Counted from the stretch's first letter, positions 8,802-18,266 are shown. The stretch: 64,000 bases of DNA from Pseudomonas deceptionensis (GCF_900106095.1 NZ_FNUD01000002.1:4485501-4549500); one strand, 5' to 3'. The notes: generated by a model not told the origin, from the letters alone. A program made the numbers and translations.

Positions 8802-10673
8802 TTAGTAGCGCTCCACCTTGGCTTCGTTTTCCAACTGCTTGCGGTAGGCCGTGAAGTCTTGCTGGCCCACACGCGAAGCCAGGAAGCGACGGTACGACGC
8901 CTTCTCTTCTTCAGTCGGCTTGGCACCATCGTTGACACCGTTAAGGCGCAACACAACCACAGTACCATCGGCCAAGGTCACGCTACCGAAGGCAGGCTTA
9001 TCCTTGGACGCAGGCTTGGGCATACGGAACACCGCTTGCAGCACGGCAGGATCAATACCTTCCTGGCCACGGGCGACCGCTTCCTGAACCTTCCAGGACT
9101 GACCATCAACTGGCTGGTTCAACGGCAGTTTGCCATCGCGCAGTTCCTTGATGATTTCTTCAGCCTTGGTTTTAGCCGCAGCGCTGGCATGCTCTTTGAC
9201 CAATTGCGCACGAATGCTCGAGGCAACAGCTTGCAGAGGCAACTGCTCAGGCTTGAGGTGCTCCTTGACGCGCAACACAACTACGGTCTCAGGATCGAGC
9301 TCGATGGCCGTGCTGTTCGCACCCTCATCCATCACTTCAGTGCTGAATGCGGCCTGGATCACAGCGCGGTTGGCCGTAATACCCTCGCCACCCTCACGAC
9401 CAAATGGCACGGAGGTGTGCACAGTCAGCTTCAAGTCTTGAGCAGGCTGCACCAGATCGGACGCTTCAAACGCAGAGTCTTCCAATTCCTTGGTCGCATC
9501 CACAAAGCGGCGTTCAACCTGTTGGGTTTTCAGGTCATGGGTCAGCTTGTCTTTCAGGCTGGCAAAGCTCGGCACTTCAGGTGCTTCAACGCCCAACAGC
9601 TTGATCAGGTGATAACCGAAGCTGGTACGCACCGGCTCCGAAACCTGATCCTGTTTCAACGCATACACAGCCGTTTCGAATACAGGGTCGTAAACGCCCG
9701 GACCTGCAAAGCCCAGATCACCGCCATTGGCAGCCGAACCCGGATCCTGCGAGAACTCCTTGGCCAGAGCTTCGAAGCTTTCACCCTTGGCCAGACGCTG
9801 CTGGATCTCGGCGACCTTGGCCTTGGCCTGCTCGTCGCTAACCTTGTCGTTGACCTCAATCAGGATATGCGCAGCCCGGCGTTGTTCAGCCAGATTAGCG
9901 ATTTCTTTCTGATACAACGCTTGCAGCTCATCGTCCTTCACGGCTACCTGGTCAAAGAAAGAAGATTTCTTCAACTCGATGTAGTCGATCACGACCTGAT
10001 CAGGCGTCATGAATTCTTTGGCATGCTCGTCGTAATAAGCCTTGATTTCATCGTCGCTCAGTTTCACCGCAGCCGGATCGGCCTTGATGTTCAGAGAAGC
10101 GAAATCGCGGGTTTGTTTTTCGAGACGGGCAAAAGCGTTCACTTGCTCATCGGTCACGAAACCACTGCCTGCCAAACCGGCACGCAGCTGACCAATCAGC
10201 ATTTCCTGGCCCAGCATGTCGCGGAACTGCAGACGGCCGTAACCCAGCTGACGAATTACCTGATCGAAACGCTCAGGGCTGAATTTGCCATCTTCCTGAA
10301 ACTCGGGAGTCTGCAGAATGACTTGATCCAGGGCAGCTTCAGAGAACGAAAACTTCGCGTCTTTGGCGCCTTGCAGCAACAGCTTGCGATCGATCAACCC
10401 TTTGAGGGCCGCTTCACGCAGCATTTTTTCATCCAGCAAGGAAGCGTCGAAATCCTTGCCCAGCTGCTGCAGCAGCTGGCGACGTTGCATGTCGACGGCT
10501 TGGCTCAGCTCAACTTGAGTGATTTCTTCACCGTTGACCTTGGCAGCATCCTGGCTGGTAGAGGTGGCTTGAAAAATAGCATCGAAACCCGTCAACGCCA
10601 TTAACGCGACGATGACACCGATGATGGTCTTGGCAATCCAGCCTTGTGAATTGTCCCTGATATTTTGCAGCAT
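8802..10673 (-). CDS. ppiD: Periplasmic folding chaperone PpiD (SurA-like N-domain and parvulin domain)
   Basis: A 623-residue inner-membrane-anchored chaperone, the same length as E. coli PpiD. One N-terminal helix (residues about 12-34, WIAKTIIGVIVALMALTGFD) anchors it; the rest is periplasmic. A SurA/PpiD-type N-terminal chaperone region is followed by a single rotamase (parvulin) domain around residues 265-360, recognisable from RRAAHILIEV and GGDLGFAGPGVYDPVF. PpiD assists newly translocated proteins at the Sec translocon. ATG 10673 (MLQNIRDNSQGW) is chosen; the open frame extends 25 codons further but through the terminator hairpin. Gene order hupB-ppiD is conserved in gammaproteobacteria. 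Confidence 0.95.
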   Translation of the reverse strand: MLQNIRDNSQGWIAKTIIGVIVALMALTGFDAIFQATSTSQDAAKVNGEEITQVELSQAVDMQRRQLLQQLGKDFDASLLDEKMLREAALKGLIDRKLLLQGAKDAKFSFSEAALDQVILQTPEFQEDGKFSPERFDQVIRQLGYGRLQFRDMLGQEMLIGQLRAGLAGSGFVTDEQVNAFARLEKQTRDFASLNIKADPAAVKLSDDEIKAYYDEHAKEFMTPDQVVIDYIELKKSSFFDQVAVKDDELQALYQKEIANLAEQRRAAHILIEVNDKVSDEQAKAKVAEIQQRLAKGESFEALAKEFSQDPGSAANGGDLGFAGPGVYDPVFETAVYALKQDQVSEPVRTSFGYHLIKLLGVEAPEVPSFASLKDKLTHDLKTQQVERRFVDATKELEDSAFEASDLVQPAQDLKLTVHTSVPFGREGGEGITANRAVIQAAFSTEVMDEGANSTAIELDPETVVVLRVKEHLKPEQLPLQAVASSIRAQLVKEHASAAAKTKAEEIIKELRDGKLPLNQPVDGQSWKVQEAVARGQEGIDPAVLQAVFRMPKPASKDKPAFGSVTLADGTVVVLRLNGVNDGAKPTEEEKASYRRFLASRVGQQDFTAYRKQLENEAKVERY

Positions 10674-10739
10674 GCTTCCCCCAGAAACGGTCTTGCATAA
10701 TGAGCAACCGTGGAGCGTGGGTAGAGTCCGGATAGAAGA

Positions 10740-10763
10740 AAGGCGCATCCGAGGATGCGCCTT
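10740..10763 (-). terminator. Intrinsic terminator after the tRNA-Asp-like gene
   Basis: aaggcgcatcc and ggatgcgcctt pair perfectly (11 bp, 2-base spacer) and are followed by tcttct on the minus strand. It lies 9 bases beyond the CCA end of the tRNA-like sequence, where a tRNA terminator is expected, and upstream of ppiD. Confidence 0.8.
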
Positions 10764-10771
10764 CTCGTAAC

Positions 10772-10848
10772 TGGCGGAGCGGACCGGGCTCGAACCCGCG
10801 ACCCCCGGCGTGACACGACGATGAAACCACCGCCTGCACTACCGCTCC
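10772..10848 (-). pseudogene. Degenerate tRNA-Asp(GUC)-like gene
   Basis: Seventy-seven bases that align position by position with bacterial tRNA-Asp: acceptor GGAGCGG/CCGCUCC fully paired, discriminator G, encoded CCA, anticodon loop GUGUCAC (anticodon GUC), variable loop GGGUC and T-loop UUCGAGC. Three of the four stems are damaged: D-stem GUGC/UUUC has two mismatches and a G-U; anticodon stem UCGUC/GCCGG has a U-C mismatch and a U-G; T-stem GCGGG/CCGGU has a G-G mismatch. Position 32 is G instead of a pyrimidine. It lies between hupB and ppiD and has its own terminator. I call it a decayed tRNA-Asp; a still-transcribed divergent tRNA cannot be excluded. Confidence 0.65.
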
Positions 10849-10902
10849 GCTGCCAAGCCTGGCGTGCGCCTGACCCGGTTGGGTAAAAAGTGTTGCAGAA
10901 AC

Positions 10903-11175
10903 TTAGTTAACCGCTTCTTTCAGTGCTTTACCGGCCTTGAAGCCTGGTTTTTTAGCAGCAGGAATTTCCAGCGTTTTACCGGTCTGTGGGTTACGACCAG
11001 TGCGAGCAGGACGATCGGTTACAGAGAAAGTACCAAAACCAACCAGTACCACAGAGTCGCCAGCCTTAAGAGCGCCAGTGACGGATTCGATTACTGCGTC
11101 CAGCGCACGGCCAGCTGCAGCTTTCGGGATATCAGCAGATGCAGCGATAGCATCAATCAGTTCCGACTTGTTCAC
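10903..11175 (-). CDS. hupB: DNA-binding protein HU-beta
   Basis: A 90-residue histone-like protein, exactly the family length. It starts [11 protein letters not shown] and carries the HU DNA-binding arm signature [20 protein letters not shown], with the basic, proline-tipped beta arm that intercalates into the minor groove, and ends [15 protein letters not shown] dimers compact and bend chromosomal DNA without strict sequence specificity. A good Shine-Dalgarno (AAGGGGAC) precedes the ATG. It follows lon on the same strand after 148 bases, the conserved lon-hupB-ppiD order, probably with its own promoter in that gap. Confidence 0.97.
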   Translation of the reverse strand: MNKSELIDAIAASADIPKAAAGRALDAVIESVTGALKAGDSVVLVGFGTFSVTDRPARTGRNPQTGKTLEIPAAKKPGFKAGKALKEAVN

Positions 11176-11323
11176 TCTAAGTCCCCTTATATCTATCTGA
11201 GTATGTTTCTAAAGTTTTTTGGTAAAAGCAAAACGACTGCTGAAGCACTTACGGACACTTATAGAGCCGCTTTATAACAAGGGCTCTAAAAAGCGTCAAG
11301 AAAGCCCATCAGGCGAATCCGTA

Positions 11324-13720
11324 TTAATGCGTGCTAATTCTTTCCTTAGAGTCAGACTCTCGCTTGTCGTCCTTCGCAACAATCTCGGGAGCCACATCCG
11401 GCAAGGGCTCCGGCGCGTATTGCAGCGCAATTTGCAGGACCTCGTCAATCCATTTAACCGGTTTAATCTGAAGATCCTGTTTGATGTTGTCAGGAATTTC
11501 CTTCAGATCGCGAACATTCTCTTCAGGAATAATTACAGTTTTGATCCCACCACGGTGAGCAGCCAGTAACTTTTCCTTCAGACCACCGATCGCCAGCACC
11601 TGACCACGCAAGGTAATTTCACCGGTCATTGCAACATCTGCACGCACTGGAATCAGCGTCAAGGCGGAAACCAGAGCGGTACACATTCCTACACCCGCAC
11701 TAGGACCATCTTTGGGCGTCGCCCCTTCTGGCATGTGGATGTGAATATCACGTTTTTCGTGAAAATCCAAAGGGATACCCAAGCTCTTGGCACGGCTGCG
11801 CACGACTGTCAGCGCAGCAGTGATCGACTCAACCATCACATCACCCAACGAACCGGTCTTGATCAACTGGCCCTTGCCAGGAACAACTGCCGCTTCAATG
11901 GTCAACAGCTCACCACCGACCTGAGTCCAGGCCAAACCTGTCACCTGCCCGATCTGGTCCTGCACTTCAGCCAAACCGTAGCTGAATTTTCTTACACCGA
12001 GGAAGTGCTCAAGTAGCTCTGGCGTCACGGTGACTTCAAAGCGTTTTTCCATCGCATGCTCTTTGACCGCCTTGCGGCAAATCTTCGCAATTTGACGCTC
12101 AAGGCCCCGCACACCGGCTTCACGCGTGTAGTAACGAATGATGTCGCGGATGGCTTCGTTATCAAACGCCAGCTCGCCCTTCTTCAAACCATTTGCTTCA
12201 ATCTGTTTCGGGGCCAGGTATTTGACAGCGATATTGATTTTTTCGTCTTCGGTGTAGCCTGGCAGACGAATGACTTCCATCCGGTCCAGCAAGGCTGGCG
12301 GGATATTCATCGAGTTGGAGGTACACAGGAACATTACGTCGGACAGGTCGTAATCAACCTCGAGGTAATGGTCGTTAAAATTGTGGTTTTGCTCAGGATC
12401 AAGCACTTCAAGCAACGCCGAAGCAGGATCGCCGCGCATATCGCTGCCCATCTTGTCGATTTCATCGAGCAAGAACAGCGGGTTACGCACCCCAACTTTG
12501 GTCATCTTTTGTATCAATCTACCTGGCATCGAACCGATATAAGTACGGCGATGGCCACGAATTTCCGCTTCGTCACGCACACCACCCAAAGCCATACGTA
12601 CAAACTTACGGTTTGTCGCGTGAGCAATGGACTCTGCAAGCGAAGTTTTACCCACACCCGGCGGACCGACCAGACACAGCACCGGACCACGAATTTTCTT
12701 CACGCGCTTTTGTACGGCGAGATATTCGAGAATCCGCTCTTTGACTTCATCCAGACCGTAGTGATCCGCGTCCAGGATGTCTTCAGCACGCTTGAGGTCC
12801 AGACGTACCTTGCTCTGAGCCTTCCACGGCACCTGAACCAGCCAGTCGATGTAGGAGCGCACAACAGTGGCTTCTGCGGACATTGGCGACATTTGCTTGA
12901 GTTTGTTCAGCTCAGCCTGGGCCTTGGCCATTGCATCTTTAGGCAAGCCCGCAGCGTCGATGCGCTTTTTCAGCTCTTCGATTTCATTGTGACCTTCGTC
13001 ACCGTCACCCAGCTCTTTCTGAATGGCCTTCATCTGCTCATTCAGGTAGTACTCGCGCTGGCTGCGCTCCATCTGCTTTTTGACACGGCCGCGGATACGC
13101 TTTTCAACTTGCAGCAGATCAATCTCGGCATCCAGCAGCGCCAGGACGTGCTCAACCCGGGACTGCAAGTCGATGATTTCGAGAATTTCCTGTTTCTGTT
13201 CGATCTTGAGCGCCATGTGGGCAGCCATCGTATCGACCAGACGGCTTGGTTCATCAATGCTGTTGAGCGATGACAAAACCTCAGCCGGGACTTTTTTACC
13301 CAGCTGCACATATTGCTCGAACTGAGAAAGCAGGCTGCGAACAAAGACCTCGGATTCGCGATCCGGGGCAGCCACTTCATCAATCAGGGAGACTTCAGCA
13401 CTCAGATAACCATCTGCCTGGCCAAAATGCTCAACTGCACCGCGCTGTTCACCTTCGACCAGCACCTTGACAGTGCCATCCGGGAGCTTGAGAAGTTGCA
13501 GGACAGTAGCAATGGTACCTACACGATAGAGCGCGTCTTCACTCGGATCATCGTCAGCAGGATTTTTTTGAGCCAACAGCAGAATCTGCTTGTCGCCCGT
13601 CATCGCAGCCTCAAGGGCCTCGATCGATTTCTCGCGTCCCACGAACAGTGGGATCACCATGTGCGGATAAACCACAACATCACGCAATGGCAGGAGAGGC
13701 AATTCGATGGTTGTCTTCAT
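11324..13720 (-). CDS. lon: ATP-dependent protease Lon
   Basis: A 798-residue cytoplasmic AAA+ protease that degrades misfolded and regulatory proteins. Order: N-terminal substrate-binding LON domain (about 1-200), coiled-coil linker, AAA+ module with Walker [10 protein letters not shown] at 352-360 and Walker B FLLDEID at about 416-422, then the C-terminal protease domain with the Ser-Lys dyad S674 (in DGPSAGVGM) and K717 (in GGLKEKLLA). No catalytic residue is missing. The C-terminus is a charged tail ([16 protein letters not shown]). It lies between clpX and hupB as in other pseudomonads; a sigma-32-like promoter precedes it (see 13779-13807). Confidence 0.97.
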   Translation of the reverse strand: MKTTIELPLLPLRDVVVYPHMVIPLFVGREKSIEALEAAMTGDKQILLLAQKNPADDDPSEDALYRVGTIATVLQLLKLPDGTVKVLVEGEQRGAVEHFGQADGYLSAEVSLIDEVAAPDRESEVFVRSLLSQFEQYVQLGKKVPAEVLSSLNSIDEPSRLVDTMAAHMALKIEQKQEILEIIDLQSRVEHVLALLDAEIDLLQVEKRIRGRVKKQMERSQREYYLNEQMKAIQKELGDGDEGHNEIEELKKRIDAAGLPKDAMAKAQAELNKLKQMSPMSAEATVVRSYIDWLVQVPWKAQSKVRLDLKRAEDILDADHYGLDEVKERILEYLAVQKRVKKIRGPVLCLVGPPGVGKTSLAESIAHATNRKFVRMALGGVRDEAEIRGHRRTYIGSMPGRLIQKMTKVGVRNPLFLLDEIDKMGSDMRGDPASALLEVLDPEQNHNFNDHYLEVDYDLSDVMFLCTSNSMNIPPALLDRMEVIRLPGYTEDEKINIAVKYLAPKQIEANGLKKGELAFDNEAIRDIIRYYTREAGVRGLERQIAKICRKAVKEHAMEKRFEVTVTPELLEHFLGVRKFSYGLAEVQDQIGQVTGLAWTQVGGELLTIEAAVVPGKGQLIKTGSLGDVMVESITAALTVVRSRAKSLGIPLDFHEKRDIHIHMPEGATPKDGPSAGVGMCTALVSALTLIPVRADVAMTGEITLRGQVLAIGGLKEKLLAAHRGGIKTVIIPEENVRDLKEIPDNIKQDLQIKPVKWIDEVLQIALQYAPEPLPDVAPEIVAKDDKRESDSKERISTH

Positions 13721-13778
13721 GATTTCGCCTCTACGGCGGCCATAAGGCCGTAATCAGATGGAAGTAAGCTTGAAGCCA

Positions 13779-13807
13779 AGATGGGGGCTGTCTTGAAAAA
13801 AAACAAG
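13779..13807 (-). promoter_or_regulatory. Sigma-32-like heat-shock promoter of lon
   Basis: On the minus strand CTTGTTT (13807-13801) is followed after 14 bases by CCCCATCT (13786-13779). The enterobacterial sigma-32 consensus is CTTGAAA, 11-16 bases, CCCCATNT: the -10 matches fully and the -35 keeps CTTG. It ends 58 bases before the lon start codon. Lon is a known heat-shock gene, so function and motif agree. No transcription start is visible from sequence alone. Confidence 0.6.
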
Positions 13808-13830
13808 CGTTGAACGACAGGAAAAGCAAA

Positions 13831-13846
13831 GGGGCCCGAAGGCCCC
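13831..13846 (-). terminator. Terminator-like hairpin between clpX and lon
   Basis: ggggcc, loop cgaa, ggcccc gives a compact GC stem, flanked on the minus strand by tttgctttt. It lies 38 bases after the clpX stop and upstream of the lon promoter, so it could end the clpPX transcript. Confidence 0.55.
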
Positions 13847-13883
13847 TTCTTTAACACGTCAAGTGCAGTGCCCAGCACTGCAT

Positions 13884-15167
13884 TTACGCGTCTGGTGCTA
13901 CCTTGGCAGTCGGTTCGTTGTTTTCATAGATCAACAACGGCTTGGACTTCCCTTCTATAACGCTTTCGTCGATCACCACTTTACTCACCTCGGACTGCGA
14001 GGGGATTTCATACATGGTGTCGAGTAGCACGCCTTCAAGAATCGAACGCAGGCCACGGGCGCCAGTCTTGCGCTCAAGCGCACGCTTGGCGATGGCTTTC
14101 AAGGCATCAGCACGGAACTCGAGATCAACACCTTCCATCTCGAACAACTTGCCATACTGCTTGGTCAACGCGTTCTTTGGCTCGGTCAGAATCTGCATCA
14201 ATGCAGCTTCGTCCAGCTCATCCAGCGTTGCCAGAACAGGCAGACGACCCACGAACTCAGGGATCAGGCCAAACTTGACCAAATCATCAGGCTCGACTTC
14301 ACGCAGGGATTCGCCAACCTTCTTGCCCTCTTCCTTGCTGCGTACTTCGGCACTGAAGCCGATGCCGCCACGCGTCGAGCGAGCCTGTACAACCTTCTCC
14401 AGACCCGAGAACGCACCACCACAGATAAACAGAATATTGCGAGTATCAACCTGCAGGAATTCTTGCTGCGGGTGCTTGCGACCACCTTGAGGCGGTACGG
14501 AAGCCACGGTGCCTTCAATCAGCTTGAGCAAGGCCTGCTGCACGCCTTCACCGGAAACATCACGGGTAATCGAAGGGTTGTCAGACTTGCGCGAAATCTT
14601 GTCGATTTCATCGATGTAGACAATACCCATCTGGGCTTTCTCTACGTCGTAATCGCATTTCTGCAGCAGCTTCTGAATGATGTTTTCAACATCTTCGCCC
14701 ACGTAACCGGCTTCGGTCAGCGTGGTAGCGTCAGCAATGGTGAACGGCACATTCAGCAGACGAGCCAGGGTTTCTGCCAGCAGGGTTTTACCCGAGCCGG
14801 TCGGGCCGATCAGCAGGATGTTGCTCTTGCCGAGTTCGACGTCGTCGTTCTTTTTGTCACGCTGGTTCAGGCGCTTGTAGTGGTTGTACACCGCTACAGC
14901 CAAAACCTTTTTGGCACGTTCCTGACCAATGACGTATTGATCAAGGATGCCGCTGATTTCTTTTGGCGAAGGTAATTTATGCGCGCTGCTTTCGGCCTGA
15001 GCTTCCTGCACCTCCTCACGGATGATGTCATTGCACAGGTCGACGCATTCGTCGCAGATAAAGACCGAGGGGCCGGCAATCAATTTGCGCACTTCATGCT
15101 GGCTTTTGCCACAGAAGGAGCAATAGAGCAATTTGCCGTTGTCCTCGCCGTTGCGGGTGTCAGTCAT
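13884..15167 (-). CDS. clpX: ATP-dependent Clp protease ATP-binding subunit ClpX
   Basis: A 427-residue AAA+ unfoldase that recognises, unfolds and feeds substrates into ClpP. The N-terminal zinc-binding domain has the four cysteines C16, C19, C38 and C41 (YCSFCGK and [10 protein letters not shown]). Walker A is GPTGSGKT at 121-128, followed by Walker [13 protein letters not shown]. The ClpP-contacting IGF-type loop is present as [11 protein letters not shown] 15167 ([12 protein letters not shown]) matches the family start; the frame runs 11 codons further upstream without similarity. It follows clpP after 106 bases and is probably cotranscribed. Confidence 0.97.
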   Translation of the reverse strand: MTDTRNGEDNGKLLYCSFCGKSQHEVRKLIAGPSVFICDECVDLCNDIIREEVQEAQAESSAHKLPSPKEISGILDQYVIGQERAKKVLAVAVYNHYKRLNQRDKKNDDVELGKSNILLIGPTGSGKTLLAETLARLLNVPFTIADATTLTEAGYVGEDVENIIQKLLQKCDYDVEKAQMGIVYIDEIDKISRKSDNPSITRDVSGEGVQQALLKLIEGTVASVPPQGGRKHPQQEFLQVDTRNILFICGGAFSGLEKVVQARSTRGGIGFSAEVRSKEEGKKVGESLREVEPDDLVKFGLIPEFVGRLPVLATLDELDEAALMQILTEPKNALTKQYGKLFEMEGVDLEFRADALKAIAKRALERKTGARGLRSILEGVLLDTMYEIPSQSEVSKVVIDESVIEGKSKPLLIYENNEPTAKVAPDA

Positions 15168-15214
15168 TCGATCGATCCAAATCCGATAGGCTTGCAACAC
15201 AAGATGAAGGCAAC

Positions 15215-15236
15215 TGCGGGCTTTTTCAAGCCCGCA
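15215..15236 (-). terminator. Hairpin between clpP and clpX
   Basis: tgcgggctt and aagcccgca form a 9-bp stem with a 4-base loop 38 bases after the clpP stop. No U-run follows on the minus strand, so it is more likely an mRNA-stabilising or attenuating hairpin within clpPX than a full terminator. Confidence 0.4.
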
Positions 15237-15273
15237 GGTGGTCGGTTAGTCCAACCACCTACATTTGAGCTGC

Positions 15274-15915
15274 TTAAGCGGGCATTTGACGCTTGCTGAA
15301 CACAGAGTCGATCAAACCGTATTCGGTTGCACGCTCGGCGCTCATGAAGTTGTCACGCTCAGTGTCGCGTTCGATGGTCTCGAGAGTCTGGCCCGTGTGG
15401 TGAGCCAGCAGCGAGTTCAAACGATGACGGATGTTGAGGATTTCCTTGGCATGAATGTCGATATCCGACGCCTGCCCCTGGAAACCGCCCAGTGGCTGGT
15501 GAATCATCATGCGCGAGTTGGGCAGGCAGTGACGCTTGCCTGGTGCACCGCCAGCCAACAGGAAAGCACCCATGCTGCATGCCTGACCGATACAGATGGT
15601 CGACACGTCAGGCTTGATGAACTGCATGGTGTCGTAAATCGACATCCCTGCGGTTACCGAACCACCCGGTGAGTTGATGTAAAGATGGATGTCCTTGTCC
15701 GGGTTCTCGGCTTCAAGGAAAAGCAGCTGCGCCGCGACCAGGTTGGCCATGTAGTCTTCTACAGGGCCGACCAGGAAGATGATTCGCTCCTTCAGGAGGC
15801 GCGAATAGATGTCATAGGCGCGCTCGCCACGGGCGGACTGCTCAACAACCATCGGGACCAGGCCGCCAGCGGCGTGGATATCAGAGTTCTGCTGAATGTA
15901 AGAATTGCGGGACAT
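15274..15915 (-). CDS. clpP: ATP-dependent Clp protease proteolytic subunit ClpP
   Basis: A 213-residue serine peptidase that forms the double-heptamer degradation chamber. The nucleophile S114 sits in [14 protein letters not shown] and the catalytic H139 in MMIHQPLGG; the usual Asp lies in the last third. The N-terminus ([18 protein letters not shown]) looks like a short propeptide before the conserved [20 protein letters not shown], as in other bacterial ClpP. It lies between tig and clpX, the classic tig-clpP-clpX order. The gap of 90 bases to tig contains a hairpin and probably the clpP promoter. Confidence 0.97.
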   Translation of the reverse strand: MSRNSYIQQNSDIHAAGGLVPMVVEQSARGERAYDIYSRLLKERIIFLVGPVEDYMANLVAAQLLFLEAENPDKDIHLYINSPGGSVTAGMSIYDTMQFIKPDVSTICIGQACSMGAFLLAGGAPGKRHCLPNSRMMIHQPLGGFQGQASDIDIHAKEILNIRHRLNSLLAHHTGQTLETIERDTERDNFMSAERATEYGLIDSVFSKRQMPA

Positions 15916-15953
15916 GTCCGGCAGTCACTCCCAAATAGTCTTGTCTGGATACG

Positions 15954-15980
15954 CATAAGCCAGCTCGAGGCTGGCTTATG
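15954..15980 (-). terminator. Hairpin between tig and clpP
   Basis: cataagccagc and gctggcttatg are an exact 11-bp inverted repeat with a 5-base loop, 26 bases after the tig stop. There is no U-run after it on the minus strand. It may be a weak terminator or a processing/stability element separating tig from clpP. Confidence 0.5.
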
Positions 15981-16005
15981 GTTGTGTTTTCTAACGAGTC
16001 AGAAA

Positions 16006-17316
16006 TCAGTCGGCTTGTGGAGCTTCCACCGGCTTGACAGCTTCTTCGTAAGAGACCGCTTTATCGGTCACCTTAGCCTTCTGCAGAACAGTATCCACAA
16101 CTTGCTCTTCCAGCACAACCGAACGAACCTCGTTCAATTGCGTGTCATTTTTGTAGTACCAAGCTACAACCTGCTCTGGCTCCTGGTAAGCGGAAGCCAT
16201 TTCCTGAATCATTTCGCGAACGCGATCTTCGTCAGGCTTGAGGTCGAACTGCTTGACCACTTCAGCCACGATCAAACCCAGTACTACGCGACGCTGGGCT
16301 TGTTCTTCGAACAGCTCGGCCGGCAGTTGGTCTGGCTTGATGTTGCCACCGAATTGCTGAACGGCCTGCACGCGCAGACGGTCAACTTCGTTGGACAGCA
16401 GGGACTTCGGCACTTCGATCGGGTTGGCAGCCAACAGACCGTCCATTACCTGATTCTTGACCTTGGACTTGATGGCCTGACGCAGCTCACGCTCCATGTT
16501 CTTGCGAACTTCGGTGCGGAAACCTTCCAGACCTGTTTCCTTGATACCGAACTGGGCGAAGAATTCTTCATTCAGCTCAGGCAGCTTAGGCTCGGAAACA
16601 GTGTTCACAGTCACGGTGAACTCGGCTTCTTTGCCAGCCAGGTCCAGATTCTGGTAGTCAGCAGGGAAAGTCAGCTTCAGAACGCGCTCTTCGCCCGCTT
16701 TAGCGCCAACCAGGCCTTCTTCGAAACCAGGAATCATGCGGCCCGAACCCAGAACCAGCTGAGTACCGGTGGCGGAACCGCCAGCGAATGCTTCGCCGTC
16801 AACTTTGCCAACGAAATCGATGTTCAGTTGATCATCGTTCTGAGCAGCACGATCAGTCACTTCAAAACGGGTGTTCTGCTTGCGCAGCACGTCCAGCATT
16901 TTGTCCAGGTCGGCATCAGCCACTTCGGCGCTCAGGCGCTCGATAGCGATGGTGTCCAGACCGGTTACTTCGAATTCAGGGAATACTTCGAAAGTAGCTA
17001 CGTATTCCAGATCCTTGCCTTTTTCGAAGACTTTAGGCTCAACCGAAGGTGCGCCAGCCGGGTTCAGCTTCTGCTCAACCACTGCTTCGTAGAACGAAGC
17101 CTGGATCACATTGCCCAGTGCTTCTTGACGCGCGTCAGCTTCGTAGCGCTGACGGATTACGCTCATTGGCACCTTGCCTGGACGGAAGCCCGGGATCTTG
17201 GCCTTTTGGGCAGTCTGTTGCAGACGCTTGTTGACTTCAGCCTCAATACGCTCAGCTGGCACGCCAATGGTCATGCGACGCTCAAGAGCGGAAGTATTTT
17301 CAACAGAAACTTGCAT
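16006..17316 (-). CDS. tig: Trigger factor, ribosome-associated chaperone and prolyl isomerase
   Basis: A 436-residue chaperone that binds at the ribosome exit tunnel. The N-terminal ribosome-binding domain contains the signature [21 protein letters not shown] motif (here [17 protein letters not shown]). A central FKBP-type isomerase domain spans about residues 150-245 ([20 protein letters not shown] and [20 protein letters not shown]), and the C-terminal helical substrate cradle follows. ATG 17316 ([14 protein letters not shown]) is the family start; the frame extends 21 codons upstream without support. First gene of the tig-clpP-clpX-lon block, so its promoter must lie within the 450 bases before the tRNA cluster. 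Confidence 0.97.
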   Translation of the reverse strand: MQVSVENTSALERRMTIGVPAERIEAEVNKRLQQTAQKAKIPGFRPGKVPMSVIRQRYEADARQEALGNVIQASFYEAVVEQKLNPAGAPSVEPKVFEKGKDLEYVATFEVFPEFEVTGLDTIAIERLSAEVADADLDKMLDVLRKQNTRFEVTDRAAQNDDQLNIDFVGKVDGEAFAGGSATGTQLVLGSGRMIPGFEEGLVGAKAGEERVLKLTFPADYQNLDLAGKEAEFTVTVNTVSEPKLPELNEEFFAQFGIKETGLEGFRTEVRKNMERELRQAIKSKVKNQVMDGLLAANPIEVPKSLLSNEVDRLRVQAVQQFGGNIKPDQLPAELFEEQAQRRVVLGLIVAEVVKQFDLKPDEDRVREMIQEMASAYQEPEQVVAWYYKNDTQLNEVRSVVLEEQVVDTVLQKAKVTDKAVSYEEAVKPVEAPQAD

Positions 17317-17727
17317 GGATATTCCTCGTTGCACAGACGTTAGCCGGCCGTTTCCGACCCCATAATCAAGGGCATGCATTCTAGTGGGTCAAACTCAAGA
17401 AGTCACCCTACCGCAAACACCCTTGGAAACAGCCGGCAGAAATTAAGTAAACACAGCCATCTGCTTCGCCTTCTATATAGATAGAAGCGAGCATCAGGCA
17501 GGGCCCGATACTTCACCGAAGGCACTCTTCGCAGACAACCACAGAGCTCGGCAAAAGCCGGGTGCAAAAAAGACACACAACCCTTGCTGACTAACTGGCG
17601 ATGTCGGACACCCTTTGGCGCCGCCCCAATCTGCGCTCATTGTCACACAAATCGCAGAGGACGCTAAGCATGCGGGAAATGAGGTGCTGCAGGGTACCCA
17701 TACATCTGTTTCTCAAACTGCAGATAC
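17317..17727. other. Gene-free interval between tig and the tRNA cluster
   Basis: I see no credible coding frame or RNA gene here. The tig promoter should lie in this stretch. A short palindrome (cttctat, atag, atagaag at 17470-17487) is visible but has no recognised meaning. Confidence 0.5.
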
Positions 17728-17730
17728 AAA

Positions 17731-17759
17731 AAAACGCCAGACTATTAATCTGGCGTTTT
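17731..17759 (-). terminator. Intrinsic terminator of the tRNA operon
   Basis: aaaacgccaga and tctggcgtttt form an exact 11-bp stem with a 7-base loop, and the A-run on the plus strand becomes a U-run on the minus strand. It lies 9 bases after the last tRNA-His. The core cgccagactattaatctggcg is repeated exactly after the other tRNA-His at 18040-18060. Confidence 0.85.
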
Positions 17760-17768
17760 CTTTAAATA

Positions 17769-17844
17769 TGGGGTGGACGAAGGGGATCGAACCCTCGACA
17801 ACGGGAGTCACAATCCCGTGCTCTACCAACTGAGCTACGCCCAC
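17769..17844 (-). tRNA. tRNA-His(GTG), copy 2 (promoter-distal)
   Basis: Seventy-six bases with encoded CCA. On the minus strand it starts GTGGGCGTAGCTCAGTTGG, has the anticodon loop TTGTGAC (anticodon GTG) flanked by a paired CGGGA/TCCCG stem, and a T-arm AGGGTTCGATCCCCT. It is identical over its whole length to the copy at 18073-18148. Confidence 0.97.
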
Positions 17845-17901
17845 CATAGTGCGCTTACAACCCTGCCCGTCTTACACAACAAGCAGTTAAAGCAAAAGAA
17901 A

Positions 17902-17922
17902 AAAGCCGCTACAAGCGGCTTT
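17902..17922 (-). other. Hairpin between tRNA-Leu and tRNA-His
   Basis: aaagccgct, loop aca, agcggcttt. It resembles a small terminator, but more tRNAs follow, so a processing hairpin or partial terminator within the tRNA precursor is more likely. Confidence 0.5.
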
Positions 17923-17931
17923 GTTCAAATT

Positions 17932-18016
17932 TGGTGCGGACGGAGAGACTCGAACTCTCACACCTTGCGGCGCTGGAACCTAAATCCAGTGTGTCTACCA
18001 ATTCCACCACATCCGC
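17932..18016 (-). tRNA. tRNA-Leu(TAG)
   Basis: Eighty-five bases with encoded CCA, a class II tRNA with a long variable arm. On the minus strand it starts GCGGATGTGGTGGAATTGG; anticodon stem-loop CTGGATTTAGGTTCCAG gives anticodon TAG, and the T-arm is GAGAGTTCGAGTCTCTC. It lies between the two tRNA-His copies. Confidence 0.97.
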
Positions 18017-18039
18017 ATTTCAAACTTTTGAAGCAAAGA

Positions 18040-18060
18040 CGCCAGACTATTAATCTGGCG
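18040..18060 (-). repeat. Second copy of the tRNA-His downstream hairpin
   Basis: The 21 bases are identical to 17735-17755, the stem of the operon terminator, and have the same position relative to the upstream tRNA-His. Here the flanking U-run is interrupted (tggcggctttc), so termination is probably weaker. Confidence 0.8.
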
Positions 18061-18072
18061 GCTTTCTAAATA

Positions 18073-18148
18073 TGGGGTGGACGAAGGGGATCGAACCCTC
18101 GACAACGGGAGTCACAATCCCGTGCTCTACCAACTGAGCTACGCCCAC
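18073..18148 (-). tRNA. tRNA-His(GTG), copy 1
   Basis: Seventy-six bases with encoded CCA and anticodon GTG, identical to the copy at 17769-17844. Lies between tRNA-Arg and tRNA-Leu in a minus-strand operon read Arg, His, Leu, His. Confidence 0.97.
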
Positions 18149-18189
18149 CATATTGCCTGTACTTCTTTACTTGTGCCAAAGCTGCCTAA

Positions 18190-18266
18190 TGGCGCACCCG
18201 GCAGGACTCGAACCTGCGACCATCCGCTTAGAAGGCGGATGCTCTATCCAGCTGAGCTACGGGCGC
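18190..18266 (-). tRNA. tRNA-Arg(TCT)
   Basis: Seventy-seven bases with encoded CCA. On the minus strand it starts GCGCCCGTAGCTCAGCTGG, the anticodon arm is ATCCGCCTTCTAAGCGGAT (anticodon TCT) and the T-arm CAGGTTCGAGTCCTG. First gene of the tRNA operon; the promoter should lie in the 280 bases before folD. Confidence 0.97.

Noticed and set aside
8631..10604. 657-codon open frame antisense to ppiD
   Set aside because: It is the mirror frame of a clearly real gene; its translation has no domain, and its length follows from the GC-rich third positions of ppiD.
10772..10848. Selenocysteine or other special tRNA
   Set aside because: A 9-bp acceptor pairing can be drawn, but the register matching tRNA-Asp explains CCA, discriminator, anticodon and T-loop together; no UCA anticodon.
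15685..17343. 552-codon open frame antisense to clpP/tig
   Set aside because: Spans two real genes and their intergenic region in the opposite sense; no recognisable domain.
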